DNA of 64,000 nt from positions 62,001 to 126,000 of the forward strand of contig JACZJK010000021.1 in assembly GCA_014860575.1 (NCBI GenBank), in the 5' to 3' direction. This document shows positions 34,723 through 43,385 of the stretch, piece after piece (positions within the stretch are counted from its first letter, which is position 1; each line of letters begins with the position of its first letter). This DNA is from Bacteroidales bacterium. GTDB lineage: Bacteria > Bacteroidota > Bacteroidia > Bacteroidales > JAAYJT01. The position numbers were made by a program, and so were the translations under genes. The notes beneath the pieces were generated by a model that saw only the letters and a program-made list of their open reading frames with translations, was not told the DNA's origin and did not search any database.

Positions 34723-35703
34723 ATGCTTTGTATACTAAGAACCGAGACCAATCCTTATTTTAACATCGCTGCCGAGGAATACGTTCTTCGCGAATTTACC
34801 CAGGATTGTTTCATGCTGTGGCAAAACGCGCCTTCAGTCATCGTTGGCAAACACCAGAACACCCTGGCCGAAATTAATTACGATTACATTACTAAGAACC
34901 GGGTGAAAGTGGTAAGACGCATCAGTGGCGGGGGAACTGTTTTCCATGATCTGGGAAACATCAACTTCAGTTTCGTCATGAATGGTGAACCCGGTCAACT
35001 GGTTGATTTCCGAAAATTTACCCAGCCCATTCTGGATGTGTTGGCTGCACTCGGAATTGAAGCGAAGTTCGAAGGCCGCAACGATTTAACCATTGATGGG
35101 AAAAAGTTTTCCGGCAATGCCGAGCATGTTTTTAAGAACCGCGTACTTCATCACGGCACATTATTGTACGACGCCAAAATTGCCGATCTCACCAGTGCTT
35201 TGAACGTTGATCCTGATAAGTTTCACGATAAAGCCATCAAATCGGTTCGCAGCCGGGTTACAAACATAAGTGAGCATTTGCGCGAACCACTACCCATTCA
35301 GGATTTTATCTACCTCGTAATGAAGCACGTTACCGGCATATATCCGGAAGCGCGTTTGTATGAGTTTTCTGATAAGGATCGCAAAGGCATCCTTGAATTG
35401 GTTCGAACCAAATATGCAACCTGGAATTGGAATTTTGGATACTCCCCGCAATATAATTTTAAAAGATCAATCCGAACCCCTGGCGGAAAAGTGGAGTTTA
35501 ACTTCGATGTACAGAATGGGATCATAAAACAAGCTGCCATTTACGGCGACTTTTTCAGCCATGCAAGCATACAGGAACTTGAACAGGCGCTCACAGGCAT
35601 CCCTCATCGGGAAGATGAAGTACTTCAGGCGCTTGCTAAATTTGAGATCGGAAAGTACTTTAAAAACATTTCAATCGAAGAATTGATTCCGGCGCTGTTT
35701 TAA
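34723..35703 (+). CDS. lplA: Lipoate-protein ligase A
   Basis: The 326-residue ligase attaches lipoate to E2 and GcvH proteins. Signatures: NPYFNIAAEEYVLREF, then VVRRISGGGTVFHDLGNINF (lipoyl-AMP binding), FSGNAEHVFKNRVLHHGTLL with the catalytic Lys in KKFSGNA, and the C-terminal accessory domain, which suggests a full LplA rather than a LipB-type transferase. The start is the ATG at 34723; the frame opens upstream at GTG 34684, but this falls within the inverted repeat and before the -7 box. It follows nrfA by 60 bp and precedes the DUF1338 gene. Confidence 0.92.
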   Translation: MLCILRTETNPYFNIAAEEYVLREFTQDCFMLWQNAPSVIVGKHQNTLAEINYDYITKNRVKVVRRISGGGTVFHDLGNINFSFVMNGEPGQLVDFRKFTQPILDVLAALGIEAKFEGRNDLTIDGKKFSGNAEHVFKNRVLHHGTLLYDAKIADLTSALNVDPDKFHDKAIKSVRSRVTNISEHLREPLPIQDFIYLVMKHVTGIYPEARLYEFSDKDRKGILELVRTKYATWNWNFGYSPQYNFKRSIRTPGGKVEFNFDVQNGIIKQAAIYGDFFSHASIQELEQALTGIPHREDEVLQALAKFEIGKYFKNISIEELIPALF

Positions 35704-35782
35704 CACCTCGAGTCATTAGCGTTACCAGTGAACATTTAGCATGGGGCGCTGTTATTGAAGCAAAAATTTAGTAACAATCCCC

Positions 35783-36592
35783 ATGAAAGAAGCTCAGAAA
35801 ATTTTCGACCGGCTTTGGAGCGATTATACCGCCCAAAACCCCGAAGCAAAAAAAGTTTATGACCTGTTTGTTTCCGGAGGCGAAGAAGTGCTGAACGACC
35901 ATATTGCCTTTCGCACTTTTGACGATCCCAAAGTAAACATTGATGTTTTTGCCCGTCCGTTTATTGAAGCTGGTTACGAATACCGCCAATCTTATAAATT
36001 TGAGCAAAAGCGTCTGAACGCGAAACATTACGAACACAAGACCTTCCGCAATGCACCACGGGTGTTTATCAGCGAGCTGATTACAAGCGATTTTTCACCT
36101 TTCCTGCAAAATACAGTTAAAGAAATTCTGTCGAAAGTCACGCCTGAATTATCCAAATCGGATGAGTTGGTTTTTGCCGAAAATGTCTGGGGACAGCCTT
36201 CCTACGAGGTTTACGAGAAACTGCGTGAAGAATCGGAATACGCAGCCTGGGTGTATGTGTATGGCTTCCGTGCGAACCATTTCACTGTTAGCATCAACGG
36301 CCTGAAGAAATACAACACGATTGAAAAAGTCAATCAGTTCCTGAAAGATAGCGGTTTTCTGCTCAACGATTCAGGCGGTGAGATAAAGGGTACGCCCGCC
36401 GAATTACTCGAACAAAGCAGCACCAAAGCCGGATTTTTACCAGTTGATTTTGTGGAAGGCAGGTATGAGATCCCATCATGTTATTATGAATTCGCCCGCC
36501 GATATCCCGATACCGATGGCAGGTTGTATTCCGGGTTCATCGCCAAATCGGCCGATAAGATTTTTGAAAGCACCGATTTTTATAAAAAATAA
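35783..36592 (+). CDS. DUF1338 protein, 2-oxoadipate dioxygenase/decarboxylase family
   Basis: A 269-residue member of DUF1338. The Pseudomonas putida homologue HglS turns 2-oxoadipate into D-2-hydroxyglutarate with O2 and a metal. Here the likely metal ligands are H40 (NDHIAFRT), H166 (ANHFTVS) and E236 (YYEFARRY), in the same order as in HglS. The protein is shorter than HglS, as usual for Bacteroidota members, whose activity is less studied. The next gene encodes a YdiJ-type oxidase that could use the product D-2-hydroxyglutarate, which supports the assignment. The reaction remains an inference here. An O2-dependent step beside nitrite ammonification would imply a facultative lifestyle. 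Confidence 0.82.
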   Translation: MKEAQKIFDRLWSDYTAQNPEAKKVYDLFVSGGEEVLNDHIAFRTFDDPKVNIDVFARPFIEAGYEYRQSYKFEQKRLNAKHYEHKTFRNAPRVFISELITSDFSPFLQNTVKEILSKVTPELSKSDELVFAENVWGQPSYEVYEKLREESEYAAWVYVYGFRANHFTVSINGLKKYNTIEKVNQFLKDSGFLLNDSGGEIKGTPAELLEQSSTKAGFLPVDFVEGRYEIPSCYYEFARRYPDTDGRLYSGFIAKSADKIFESTDFYKK

Positions 36593-36674
36593 TTATTGCA
36601 AAACGCAGAGGCGTAATGCATTGCGTCTCTGCGTGCAATGCAGCGCGTCTGCCAGGCCAAATCAATACAATCAT

Positions 36675-36791
36675 GCTCCTACGGAGCGTTTTTGATTTTT
36701 CCGATTTTTTTCTATCAACATCTGGCTTCTACGGAGCCTGCCTTGAACCTTGAACTCTTTAATGCTACCAACATCCGGCTCTTACGGAGCC
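36675..36791. repeat. Three palindromic GGCTYYTACGGAGCC motifs
   Basis: GCTCCTACGGAGC (36675-36687), GGCTTCTACGGAGCC (36724-36738) and GGCTCTTACGGAGCC (36777-36791), each able to form a short hairpin with a TAC loop. The latter two share an 11-base flank CTAYCAACATC and are 53 bp apart. They lie between the DUF1338 gene and the FAD/Fe-S oxidase gene. Confidence 0.85.
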
Positions 36792-36831
36792 AATCTTGAA
36801 TCTCGAATATGGAATTTTGAATATTTCCCGC
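36741..36831. repeat. 7-bp-periodic words around the palindromes
   Basis: Two CCTTGAA units and later CCAATCT, TGAATCT, CGAATAT, GGAATTT, TGAATAT keep a 7-bp phase across the third palindrome. It is more degenerate than the other arrays. Confidence 0.55.
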
Positions 36832-36845
36832 ATCTACATTATCCC

Positions 36846-36853
36846 TAACTTTG
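36846..36853 (+). promoter_or_regulatory. -7 element of the FAD/Fe-S oxidase gene
   Basis: TAACTTTG, 26 bp upstream of the ATG at 36879. No -33 TTG at the usual spacing. Confidence 0.45.
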
Positions 36854-36878
36854 AGGCTTCAATGAATCAGAATATCCG

Positions 36879-39824
36879 ATGAAGGTTCCGCATAACAAAC
36901 TCACCGAACTCGCTAGCAAACTCAAGGGCGATTTATTTACTGATTATCCTTCCCGACTCCTTTATGCAACCGATGCCTCGGTTTACCGTGAGGTTCCTCT
37001 TGCGGTTGCACGCCCCAAGGACAAAGAAGATATCCGTACACTCATTCATTTTGCACGAAAGTTTAATACCTCATTGATTCCACGTACTGCCGGAACATCT
37101 TTGGCCGGTCAGGTGGTAGGGGAGGGCATTGTTGTCGATATTTCCAAACACATGACGAAAGTGCTGGAGATTAACAGGGAAGAAAAATGGGTGAGGGTTG
37201 AACCAGGTGTGATCCTGGATGAAATGAATAAATTGCTTGAACCGCTGGGATTGTTTTTCGGTCCGGAAACCTCAACTTCAAATCGTTGCATGATTGGCGG
37301 AATGCTTGGAAACAATTCCTGTGGCGCTCATTCGCTGGTTTATGGCAGCACCCGCGATCATACACTTTCAGTCAAAGCCCTGCTGTATGATGGAACCGAG
37401 GTGGAATTTGGTGCATTGAACCAATCGGAGTTTGAAGAAAAGTGCGAAGGCTCAAATCTTGAAAACAGCTTATATCGCCAAATTCGGGAAATGCTCAGTG
37501 CTAATGTGAACCAGGAACAGATCCTCAAAGGATTTCCTGAAAAAATTATCAAACGCCGCAACACGGGTTACGCCATTGACTTACTATTGGACTGCGAACC
37601 ATTCACATCCAATGGCCCGGATTTCAATTTCAGCCGCTTGCTGGCCGGCTCAGAAGGAACGCTGGCATTTTTTACTGAAATCAAACTTAACCTGGTTCCA
37701 CTGCCACCAAAAGAAAAGGCGCTGGTTTGCGTGCATTGCTTAACATTGGAAGAAGCTTTCCGTGGCAATCTTGTTGCGCTTAAGCATGGCCCCGTTGCTG
37801 TGGAACTCATGGATAAGGTTATTATTGAGCAAACGGCCAACAACATCGAACAGCGCAAGAACCGTTTTTTTATTCAGGGCAATCCTGCTGCTATCCTGAT
37901 TATTGAGTTTGCCTGTGCCACACAGGAAGATTTGATGGATAGGATCACAAAAATGGAACAGGCCATGCGGGAACTTGGCTATGGCTATCATTTTCCGGTG
38001 ATCCGTGGCAAGGATATCGGAAAGGTTTGGACTTTACGAAAAGCTGGGCTTGGATTGCTTTCCAACATTCCAGGCGATGCAAAGCCTGTTGCAGTGATTG
38101 AAGACACCGCAGTGAACCCGGCCTTCCTGCCGGAGTACATTGCTGAATTCCAGGAACTGCTCAAACGATTTAACCTTGATTGTGTGTATTACGCCCATAT
38201 TGCCACTGGCGAACTACATCTGCGACCTGTTTTGAACCTGAAAGATCCGGAGTATGTGGAACTTTTCCGCAAGCTTGCCTATGAAACAGCATTACTTGTT
38301 AAGAAATTCAAAGGCTCGCTCAGTGGCGAACATGGCGATGGACGGCTTCGTGGTGAGTTTATTCCTTTGATGATTGGTGAACATAATTACAAATTAGTAC
38401 AATCCGTCAAGGAAATGTGGGATCCACACAATATTTTCAATCCAAAGAAGATTGTCGACAATCCGCCCATGAACACTTCACTGCGTTATGAACCCGGCGC
38501 TGAAGTCAGGGAACCGGAAACTATTTTTGATTTCTCGGATACGCTGGGCATACTGCGCGCTGCCGAGCAATGCAATGGTTCAGGCGATTGCCGGAAAACG
38601 GAAGTGATTGGCGGAACAATGTGTCCCAGTTATATGGGCACACGAGACGAGTATACGACCACCCGTGCCAGAGCAAATATTCTTCGTGAATTCCTAACAC
38701 GATCAAACAAAGCAAATCCTTACGATCACCAGGAAATTTACGACATCATGGACCTTTGCCTTTCTTGTAAAGCTTGTAAAGCCGAATGTCCGTCAAGTGT
38801 TGATATTACAAAATATAAAGCCGAATTCCTGCAACATTGGTACGATGCCAATGGGATTCCCCTGCGAACCCGCGCTATCGCTTATATTACTTCGCTAAAC
38901 AAGCTGGCGATGATCTTACCGGGTTTGTATAATGGTTTTGTGAAGAATAAATTTACCTCCGGTTTATTAAAGAAATTCCTTGGTTTTGCAACGGATCGCA
39001 GCATGCCATTGCTTGGCAAAACCACTTTAAAACAATGGGCAAGACGAAACACCCCCAAACTTCAAAATCCAATTGGTAAGGTATTTTTGTTTGCCGATGA
39101 ATTCACGAATTATAACGACATTGAAACCGGAAAAGCAGCCATTCGCCTTTTAAGTTTGTTGGGCTATGAGGTTGTGATCCCAAAACATGTTGAAAGTGGA
39201 CGCACATTTTTAAGCAAAGGATTGCTGCGAAGCGCCCGGAAAAAGGCTATTGCCAATGTGACTATGTTGAAAGATATAGTCAGTGAAAATACCCCCTTGA
39301 TCGGTATTGAGCCATCAGCCATTCTGACTTTCAGGGACGAATATGGAGATTTGCTCAATGGTGAATTGAAAGAAAGCGCCAAAGCGCTGGCAAAAAATGC
39401 CCTGATGTTTGATGAGTTTATTATGCGCGAAGTGGAAGCAGGAAAGATAGATTCAAGCATTTTTACTTCAGAACCCAGACATGTAAAGCTGCACGGCCAT
39501 TGCCATCAGAAAGCGCTTTCTACAACCGGACCCACCAAAGCCATGCTTTCATTGCCGGCAAAATACAAGGTTGAGGAAATGAAAACAGGATGTTGTGGTA
39601 TGGCGGGCTCTTTCGGCTACGAAAAAGAGCATTATGATCTTTCAATGAAAATAGGGGAGTTGGTGTTGTTTCCTGAAGTTCGTAACTCTGATAACGAAAC
39701 GATCATTGCTGCACCCGGCACCAGTTGCCGTCACCAGATCAAGGATGGAACCGGAAAAACCGCTTTGCATCCTATTGAGGTATTGTTAAACGCAGTCTCA
39801 AAAGGCGATATTTTGTCATCCTGA
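36879..39824 (+). CDS. FAD/Fe-S oxidase, D-2-hydroxyglutarate dehydrogenase (YdiJ) type
   Basis: A 981-residue fusion: FAD-binding domain (FAD_binding_4, about 30-230, with PRTAGTSLAGQVVGEG), FAD-linked oxidase C-domain (to about 540, with GEHGDGRLRGEF), a ferredoxin-like region (cysteines near 563 in CNGSGDC and near 626 in CLSCKACKAECP) and a C-terminal CCG domain (GHCHQKAL, CCGMAGSFGYEKEH near 904). This layout is that of YdiJ, which oxidises D-2-hydroxyglutarate to 2-oxoglutarate, and also of D-lactate dehydrogenases. The DUF1338 neighbour favours D-2-hydroxyglutarate. The last residues ILSS and the stop are encoded within a repeat element at 39811-39894, so the C-terminus may be slightly altered. 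Confidence 0.85.
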   Translation: MKVPHNKLTELASKLKGDLFTDYPSRLLYATDASVYREVPLAVARPKDKEDIRTLIHFARKFNTSLIPRTAGTSLAGQVVGEGIVVDISKHMTKVLEINREEKWVRVEPGVILDEMNKLLEPLGLFFGPETSTSNRCMIGGMLGNNSCGAHSLVYGSTRDHTLSVKALLYDGTEVEFGALNQSEFEEKCEGSNLENSLYRQIREMLSANVNQEQILKGFPEKIIKRRNTGYAIDLLLDCEPFTSNGPDFNFSRLLAGSEGTLAFFTEIKLNLVPLPPKEKALVCVHCLTLEEAFRGNLVALKHGPVAVELMDKVIIEQTANNIEQRKNRFFIQGNPAAILIIEFACATQEDLMDRITKMEQAMRELGYGYHFPVIRGKDIGKVWTLRKAGLGLLSNIPGDAKPVAVIEDTAVNPAFLPEYIAEFQELLKRFNLDCVYYAHIATGELHLRPVLNLKDPEYVELFRKLAYETALLVKKFKGSLSGEHGDGRLRGEFIPLMIGEHNYKLVQSVKEMWDPHNIFNPKKIVDNPPMNTSLRYEPGAEVREPETIFDFSDTLGILRAAEQCNGSGDCRKTEVIGGTMCPSYMGTRDEYTTTRARANILREFLTRSNKANPYDHQEIYDIMDLCLSCKACKAECPSSVDITKYKAEFLQHWYDANGIPLRTRAIAYITSLNKLAMILPGLYNGFVKNKFTSGLLKKFLGFATDRSMPLLGKTTLKQWARRNTPKLQNPIGKVFLFADEFTNYNDIETGKAAIRLLSLLGYEVVIPKHVESGRTFLSKGLLRSARKKAIANVTMLKDIVSENTPLIGIEPSAILTFRDEYGDLLNGELKESAKALAKNALMFDEFIMREVEAGKIDSSIFTSEPRHVKLHGHCHQKALSTTGPTKAMLSLPAKYKVEEMKTGCCGMAGSFGYEKEHYDLSMKIGELVLFPEVRNSDNETIIAAPGTSCRHQIKDGTGKTALHPIEVLLNAVSKGDILSS

Positions 39825-39894
39825 ACGCAGTGAAGGATCTATACTTGTCTGTAGATTAGATTCTTCTCCGCCGCGGCGAAGAAGAATGACAAAA
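39811..39894. repeat. 84-bp dispersed-type repeat with TTTTGTCAT ends
   Basis: The element starts TTTTGTCATCCTGAACGCAG and ends AAGAATGACAAAA, so the terminal 9 bp are inverted repeats. An inner part is GAAGGATCT and AGATTCTTC. Sequences of this type (GTCATCCTGA...GAAGGATCT) recur between genes in many Bacteroidota. Only one copy is in this window. It contains the stop codon of the FAD/Fe-S oxidase. Confidence 0.7.
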
Positions 39895-39939
39895 ACGACT
39901 AACCACAAGTTTGGAGAAAGCCTAAGGTTCTAAGAACCT

Positions 39940-40857
39940 TCATTCTGATACGACAAAAACCGCTCCTTCTGAAGCAAGATAGGTGTCTTTAAAAATACTT
40001 CTTGCTTCTTTCAATAAAGGTTGAAGGTCGTCGTAGCGTGCTGAATAATGTCCGATTACCAGTGTTTTAACGTTGGCTTTCATGGCGAGCGATGCTGCCT
40101 GAATGGCGGTGGAATGGAACTTGTCGCGCGCCATCTCAAGCCGGTCATGCAGAAATGAGGCTTCATGATAAAGAAGATCAACATCCTTAACTATCTCATC
40201 CAACGATTCCTGAAAAATTGTATCTGAACAGAATGCGAAGCTGCGGGGTGGCAGCGGATCAAGCGTAAGTTGTTGGTTCGAAAAAAACTTGCCTGACTCG
40301 TCAGTGTAATCCTTTCCCTTTTTAATCAACGGAATCTGCTCAACCGGAATCTGGAGTTTGCCGACTATTCCGGGTTTCATTTTCCTGTCGCGGGGCTTCT
40401 CCCTGAAAAGGTAACCGCAGGTTGGAATACGATGCTTCATGGGAATGGTTGTGATTTCAAGGAGCTCGTCTTCGTAGACCAGTTCTGCTTTCTCAGTGTT
40501 CACAACATGAAAATGAACAGGGTAAACCAATTTTGTTTCTGAAGCCTGCAGTTGAATGTTGATGATAGCTTCAATCCCTTCTGGCCCGTAAATGTGTAAG
40601 GGTTGATCACGGCCAAAAAGGTGGTAGGTCATTACAAGGCCAATAAGTCCATAGAAATGATCGCCATGCAAATGACTGATCAGGATATGATTGATCTTAC
40701 CGAAGCGTATATTATATTTCCGTAGTTGCATCTGGGTGCCTTCGCCGCAATCAGCCAGAAACAAACGGTGCTGGTGATTGATCAGCTGAGCAGTTGGATG
40801 CCTGCCGGGCATGGGAGTAGCTGAATTACTACCGAGAATGGTTACCGAGAAGTTCAT
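39940..40857 (-). CDS. rnz: Ribonuclease Z
   Basis: RNase Z trims the 3' trailer of tRNA precursors. The 305-residue protein has the family N-terminus TILGSNSATPMPGRHPTAQL, the metallo-beta-lactamase motif SHLHGDH (H62, H64, D66, H67) and the later VIGHYSARY and YHEASFLHDR ligand motifs. The one tRNA in this window does not encode CCA, which fits use of RNase Z followed by CCA addition. A TATATTTG box is 28 bp upstream. Confidence 0.95.
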   Translation of the reverse strand: MNFSVTILGSNSATPMPGRHPTAQLINHQHRLFLADCGEGTQMQLRKYNIRFGKINHILISHLHGDHFYGLIGLVMTYHLFGRDQPLHIYGPEGIEAIINIQLQASETKLVYPVHFHVVNTEKAELVYEDELLEITTIPMKHRIPTCGYLFREKPRDRKMKPGIVGKLQIPVEQIPLIKKGKDYTDESGKFFSNQQLTLDPLPPRSFAFCSDTIFQESLDEIVKDVDLLYHEASFLHDRLEMARDKFHSTAIQAASLAMKANVKTLVIGHYSARYDDLQPLLKEARSIFKDTYLASEGAVFVVSE

Positions 40858-40884
40858 AGTGTTGCTAAGTTAATTCAAGCTTTG

Positions 40885-40892
40885 CAAATATA
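40885..40892 (-). promoter_or_regulatory. -7 element of rnz
   Basis: TATATTTG on the minus strand, 28 bp upstream of the ATG at 40857. Confidence 0.45.
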
Positions 40893-40920
40893 CCGACATT
40901 CTTAGCATTTTCTGTAAAAT

Positions 40921-40952
40921 AAAAACCGCCCCCAAATTGGGAGCGGTTTTTT
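40921..40952 (-). terminator. Terminator of rpsA
   Basis: An extended hairpin, ACCGCCCCCAA / TTGGGAGCGGT with one mismatch, is flanked by A5 and T6, 22 bp past the rpsA stop on the minus strand, where TTTTTA follows it. Confidence 0.85.
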
Positions 40953-40973
40953 CGATATAGCGCAAAAGAGATC

Positions 40974-43208
40974 TTATTCTACGTTGTCTTCTTCATCTTT
41001 CTTTGCCGCTTCCTTTGCCTTTGCTTTCTTGCTTGCCTTTTCTGATTCTTCCATATCTGATCTCAGATTGGCCAGCGCTTCAATATCGCCAAGCGTGGTT
41101 TTTTCCATGTTCTCATTCATGCGGCGAACAGTGCGGCGTGTGGATTCTTCTTCACCAACAGCCTGCGACTTTTCTTTCGAACGTTCAGCAGCAACTGCAT
41201 CCTGATAAACACGACTGTGCGATATGATGATCTTCTTGTTTTCTTTTGAAAACTCTATGACCTTGAAATCAAGTGTTTCGTCAATTTTTGGGGTCGTATT
41301 ATCTTCTTTAACAAGATGACGCATCGGTGCGAAACCTTCAACACCGTAAGGCAAGGTTACTATCATGCCTTTGTCAGCCGTATTAAGGATAGTTCCTTTG
41401 TGAACCGAACCGGGTGAGAAAACGGTTTCGAAAACATCCCAGGGATTTTCTTCAAGTTGTTTGTGTCCGAGGCTGAGCCTGCGGTTTTCAGCGTCAACAT
41501 CAAGCACAATCACCTGCATCTCTTCACCTACTTTGGTGAACTCAGCCGGGTGCTTGATCTTTTTCGACCACGAAAGATCACTGATATGGATCAGACCGTC
41601 AACGCCTTCTTCGAGTTCAACAAAAATGCCGAAGTTGGTAAAGTTCCGAACCACTGCCTTGTGTTTTGAATTGAGCGGATATTTTGCCTGGATATTTTCC
41701 CATGGATCAGGAATAAGTTGTTTGATACCCAAAGACATTTTGCGATCATCGCGGTCGAGGGTGAGAATAACGGCTTCTACTTCGTCACCAACTTTGAGGA
41801 AATCCTGTGCTGTACGCAAATGCTGCGACCACGACATTTCTGAAACGTGGATCAAACCTTCAACGCCAACTGTGATTTCAACAAAAGCGCCGTAATCAGC
41901 AAGCACAACAACGCGGCCTTTCACAGTGTCGCCAACTTTGAGATCGGCATCCAAAGAATCCCATGGGTGTGGTGTAAGCTGTTTGAGCCCAAGTGCAATA
42001 CGTTTTTTATTTTCATCGAAATCGAGGATCGCAACTTTGATTTTTTGATCAAGCTCTACGATTTCGTTTGGATGATTGATGCGACCCCATGAAAGGTCAG
42101 TGATATGAATAAGGCCATCAACACCACCAAGGTCAACAAATACACCATAAGATGTAATGTTCTTGACCATTCCTTCGAGAACCTGTCCTTTTTCGAGTTT
42201 TGCAATAATTTCAACTCTTTGTTGTTCGAGCTCATCTTCGATAAGGGCCTTGTGCGAAACCACCACATTCTTGTATTCATGGTTGATTTTCACAACCTTG
42301 AATTCCATCACCTTGTCAACGTACACATCGTAATCGCGGATTGGCTTCACATCAATTTGCGAACCGGGAAGGAAAGCTTCGATGCCAAAAACATCAACAA
42401 TCAAACCACCTTTGGTGCGGCATTTTACATAACCTTTGATGATTTCGTCTTTTTCGTAAGCCGCATTAACGCGTTCCCATGAACGGAGAATGCGTGCTTT
42501 TTTATGTGAGAGGATCAATTGGCCGGTTGTGTCTTCCTGGCTTTCAACATATACTTCGAGTTGGTCGCCAATTTTAAGTTCTGGATTATATCGTACTTCG
42601 TTCACCGGAATAACGCCATCACTCTTATAACCAATATTTACAACAACTTCGCGGTTGCTTATAGTTACAACAGTCCCATCAATTACTTCATGTTCAACAA
42701 TTGAACTGAGGGTTTTATCATAGATGCCTTCTAAACGGTTGCGTTCAGTCTTTGAATAGGATTCGTGCTTTTTACTTGTGATATCCCAGTCGAATGCAGG
42801 GGGTTCAGAACTTTTTGCGGCAACAGGTTCGGCTTCAGTTTCAACTTCGTGTTTTCCTTCCTGTTCAGTTTCCTGTTCGGCTTGTTTCTCAGCTTCGGCA
42901 ATTACTTCTTCGTCTTTTTGCTTTTCGGCTTCGGGTTCTAAGGTTTCTTCTGATTCCATTTCCGACTCTTCATCAGAAACTTCTTCGTCATTAGTTTGGT
43001 CAGCAGTTACATCTTCTTCCGTTTCTAAAGCGTTGCTTTCAGTTTCAGTTTCTGCATCTTCGTTGGATGTTTCCGGGGTTTCGGCAACAATGGCGGGTTG
43101 TTCTTCTGTTGTGTGATCCTGTGGTTCAACAGTGTTTTCGTCTGTTACCTTTGTGTCTTCTGATGATTCGTTTTCCAATTCATCATTGACTTTTTGTTCT
43201 TCAGTCAT
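40974..43208 (-). CDS. rpsA: 30S ribosomal protein S1, with acidic N-terminal extension
   Basis: A 744-residue S1 protein with six S1 (OB-fold) domains. Domain starts read GTVVTISNREVVVNIG, GYVKCRTKGGLIVDVFG, GMVKNITSYGVFVDLGG, GRVVVLADYGAFVEI, AVVRNFTNFGIFVELEEG and GTILNTADKGMIVTLPYG. Domains 3 to 5 have the GLIHI/VS(E/D)xSW core. The first ~145 residues are a low-complexity Glu/Thr/Asp extension that is not part of the S1 fold and makes this protein longer than most S1 proteins. S1 binds mRNA and helps initiation, likely important where SD sequences are rare. Followed by a terminator at 40921. Confidence 0.94.
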   Translation of the reverse strand: MTEEQKVNDELENESSEDTKVTDENTVEPQDHTTEEQPAIVAETPETSNEDAETETESNALETEEDVTADQTNDEEVSDEESEMESEETLEPEAEKQKDEEVIAEAEKQAEQETEQEGKHEVETEAEPVAAKSSEPPAFDWDITSKKHESYSKTERNRLEGIYDKTLSSIVEHEVIDGTVVTISNREVVVNIGYKSDGVIPVNEVRYNPELKIGDQLEVYVESQEDTTGQLILSHKKARILRSWERVNAAYEKDEIIKGYVKCRTKGGLIVDVFGIEAFLPGSQIDVKPIRDYDVYVDKVMEFKVVKINHEYKNVVVSHKALIEDELEQQRVEIIAKLEKGQVLEGMVKNITSYGVFVDLGGVDGLIHITDLSWGRINHPNEIVELDQKIKVAILDFDENKKRIALGLKQLTPHPWDSLDADLKVGDTVKGRVVVLADYGAFVEITVGVEGLIHVSEMSWSQHLRTAQDFLKVGDEVEAVILTLDRDDRKMSLGIKQLIPDPWENIQAKYPLNSKHKAVVRNFTNFGIFVELEEGVDGLIHISDLSWSKKIKHPAEFTKVGEEMQVIVLDVDAENRRLSLGHKQLEENPWDVFETVFSPGSVHKGTILNTADKGMIVTLPYGVEGFAPMRHLVKEDNTTPKIDETLDFKVIEFSKENKKIIISHSRVYQDAVAAERSKEKSQAVGEEESTRRTVRRMNENMEKTTLGDIEALANLRSDMEESEKASKKAKAKEAAKKDEEDNVE

Positions 43209-43313
43209 TGAATAGAGCTTTGTGGATGCTTTCGCAGCCGGGTTAATACTATGTTAATTATACTATTTTTAAGGGAAATCCGGCGATGAGCCATCGTTCC
43301 ATAAAAATGGGTG

Positions 43314-43321
43314 CAAAGGTA
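43314..43321 (-). promoter_or_regulatory. Possible -7 element of rpsA
   Basis: TACCTTTG on the minus strand, 106 bp upstream of the ATG, leaving a leader of about 100 nt that could hold the regulatory site common to rpsA leaders. No leader structure was recognised. Confidence 0.4.
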
Positions 43322-43385
43322 GAAATAAAATTAAATACTTTTAAACCTCGCAAACAATAAAATTGACAGGTTAGGTAGGAAGAAA

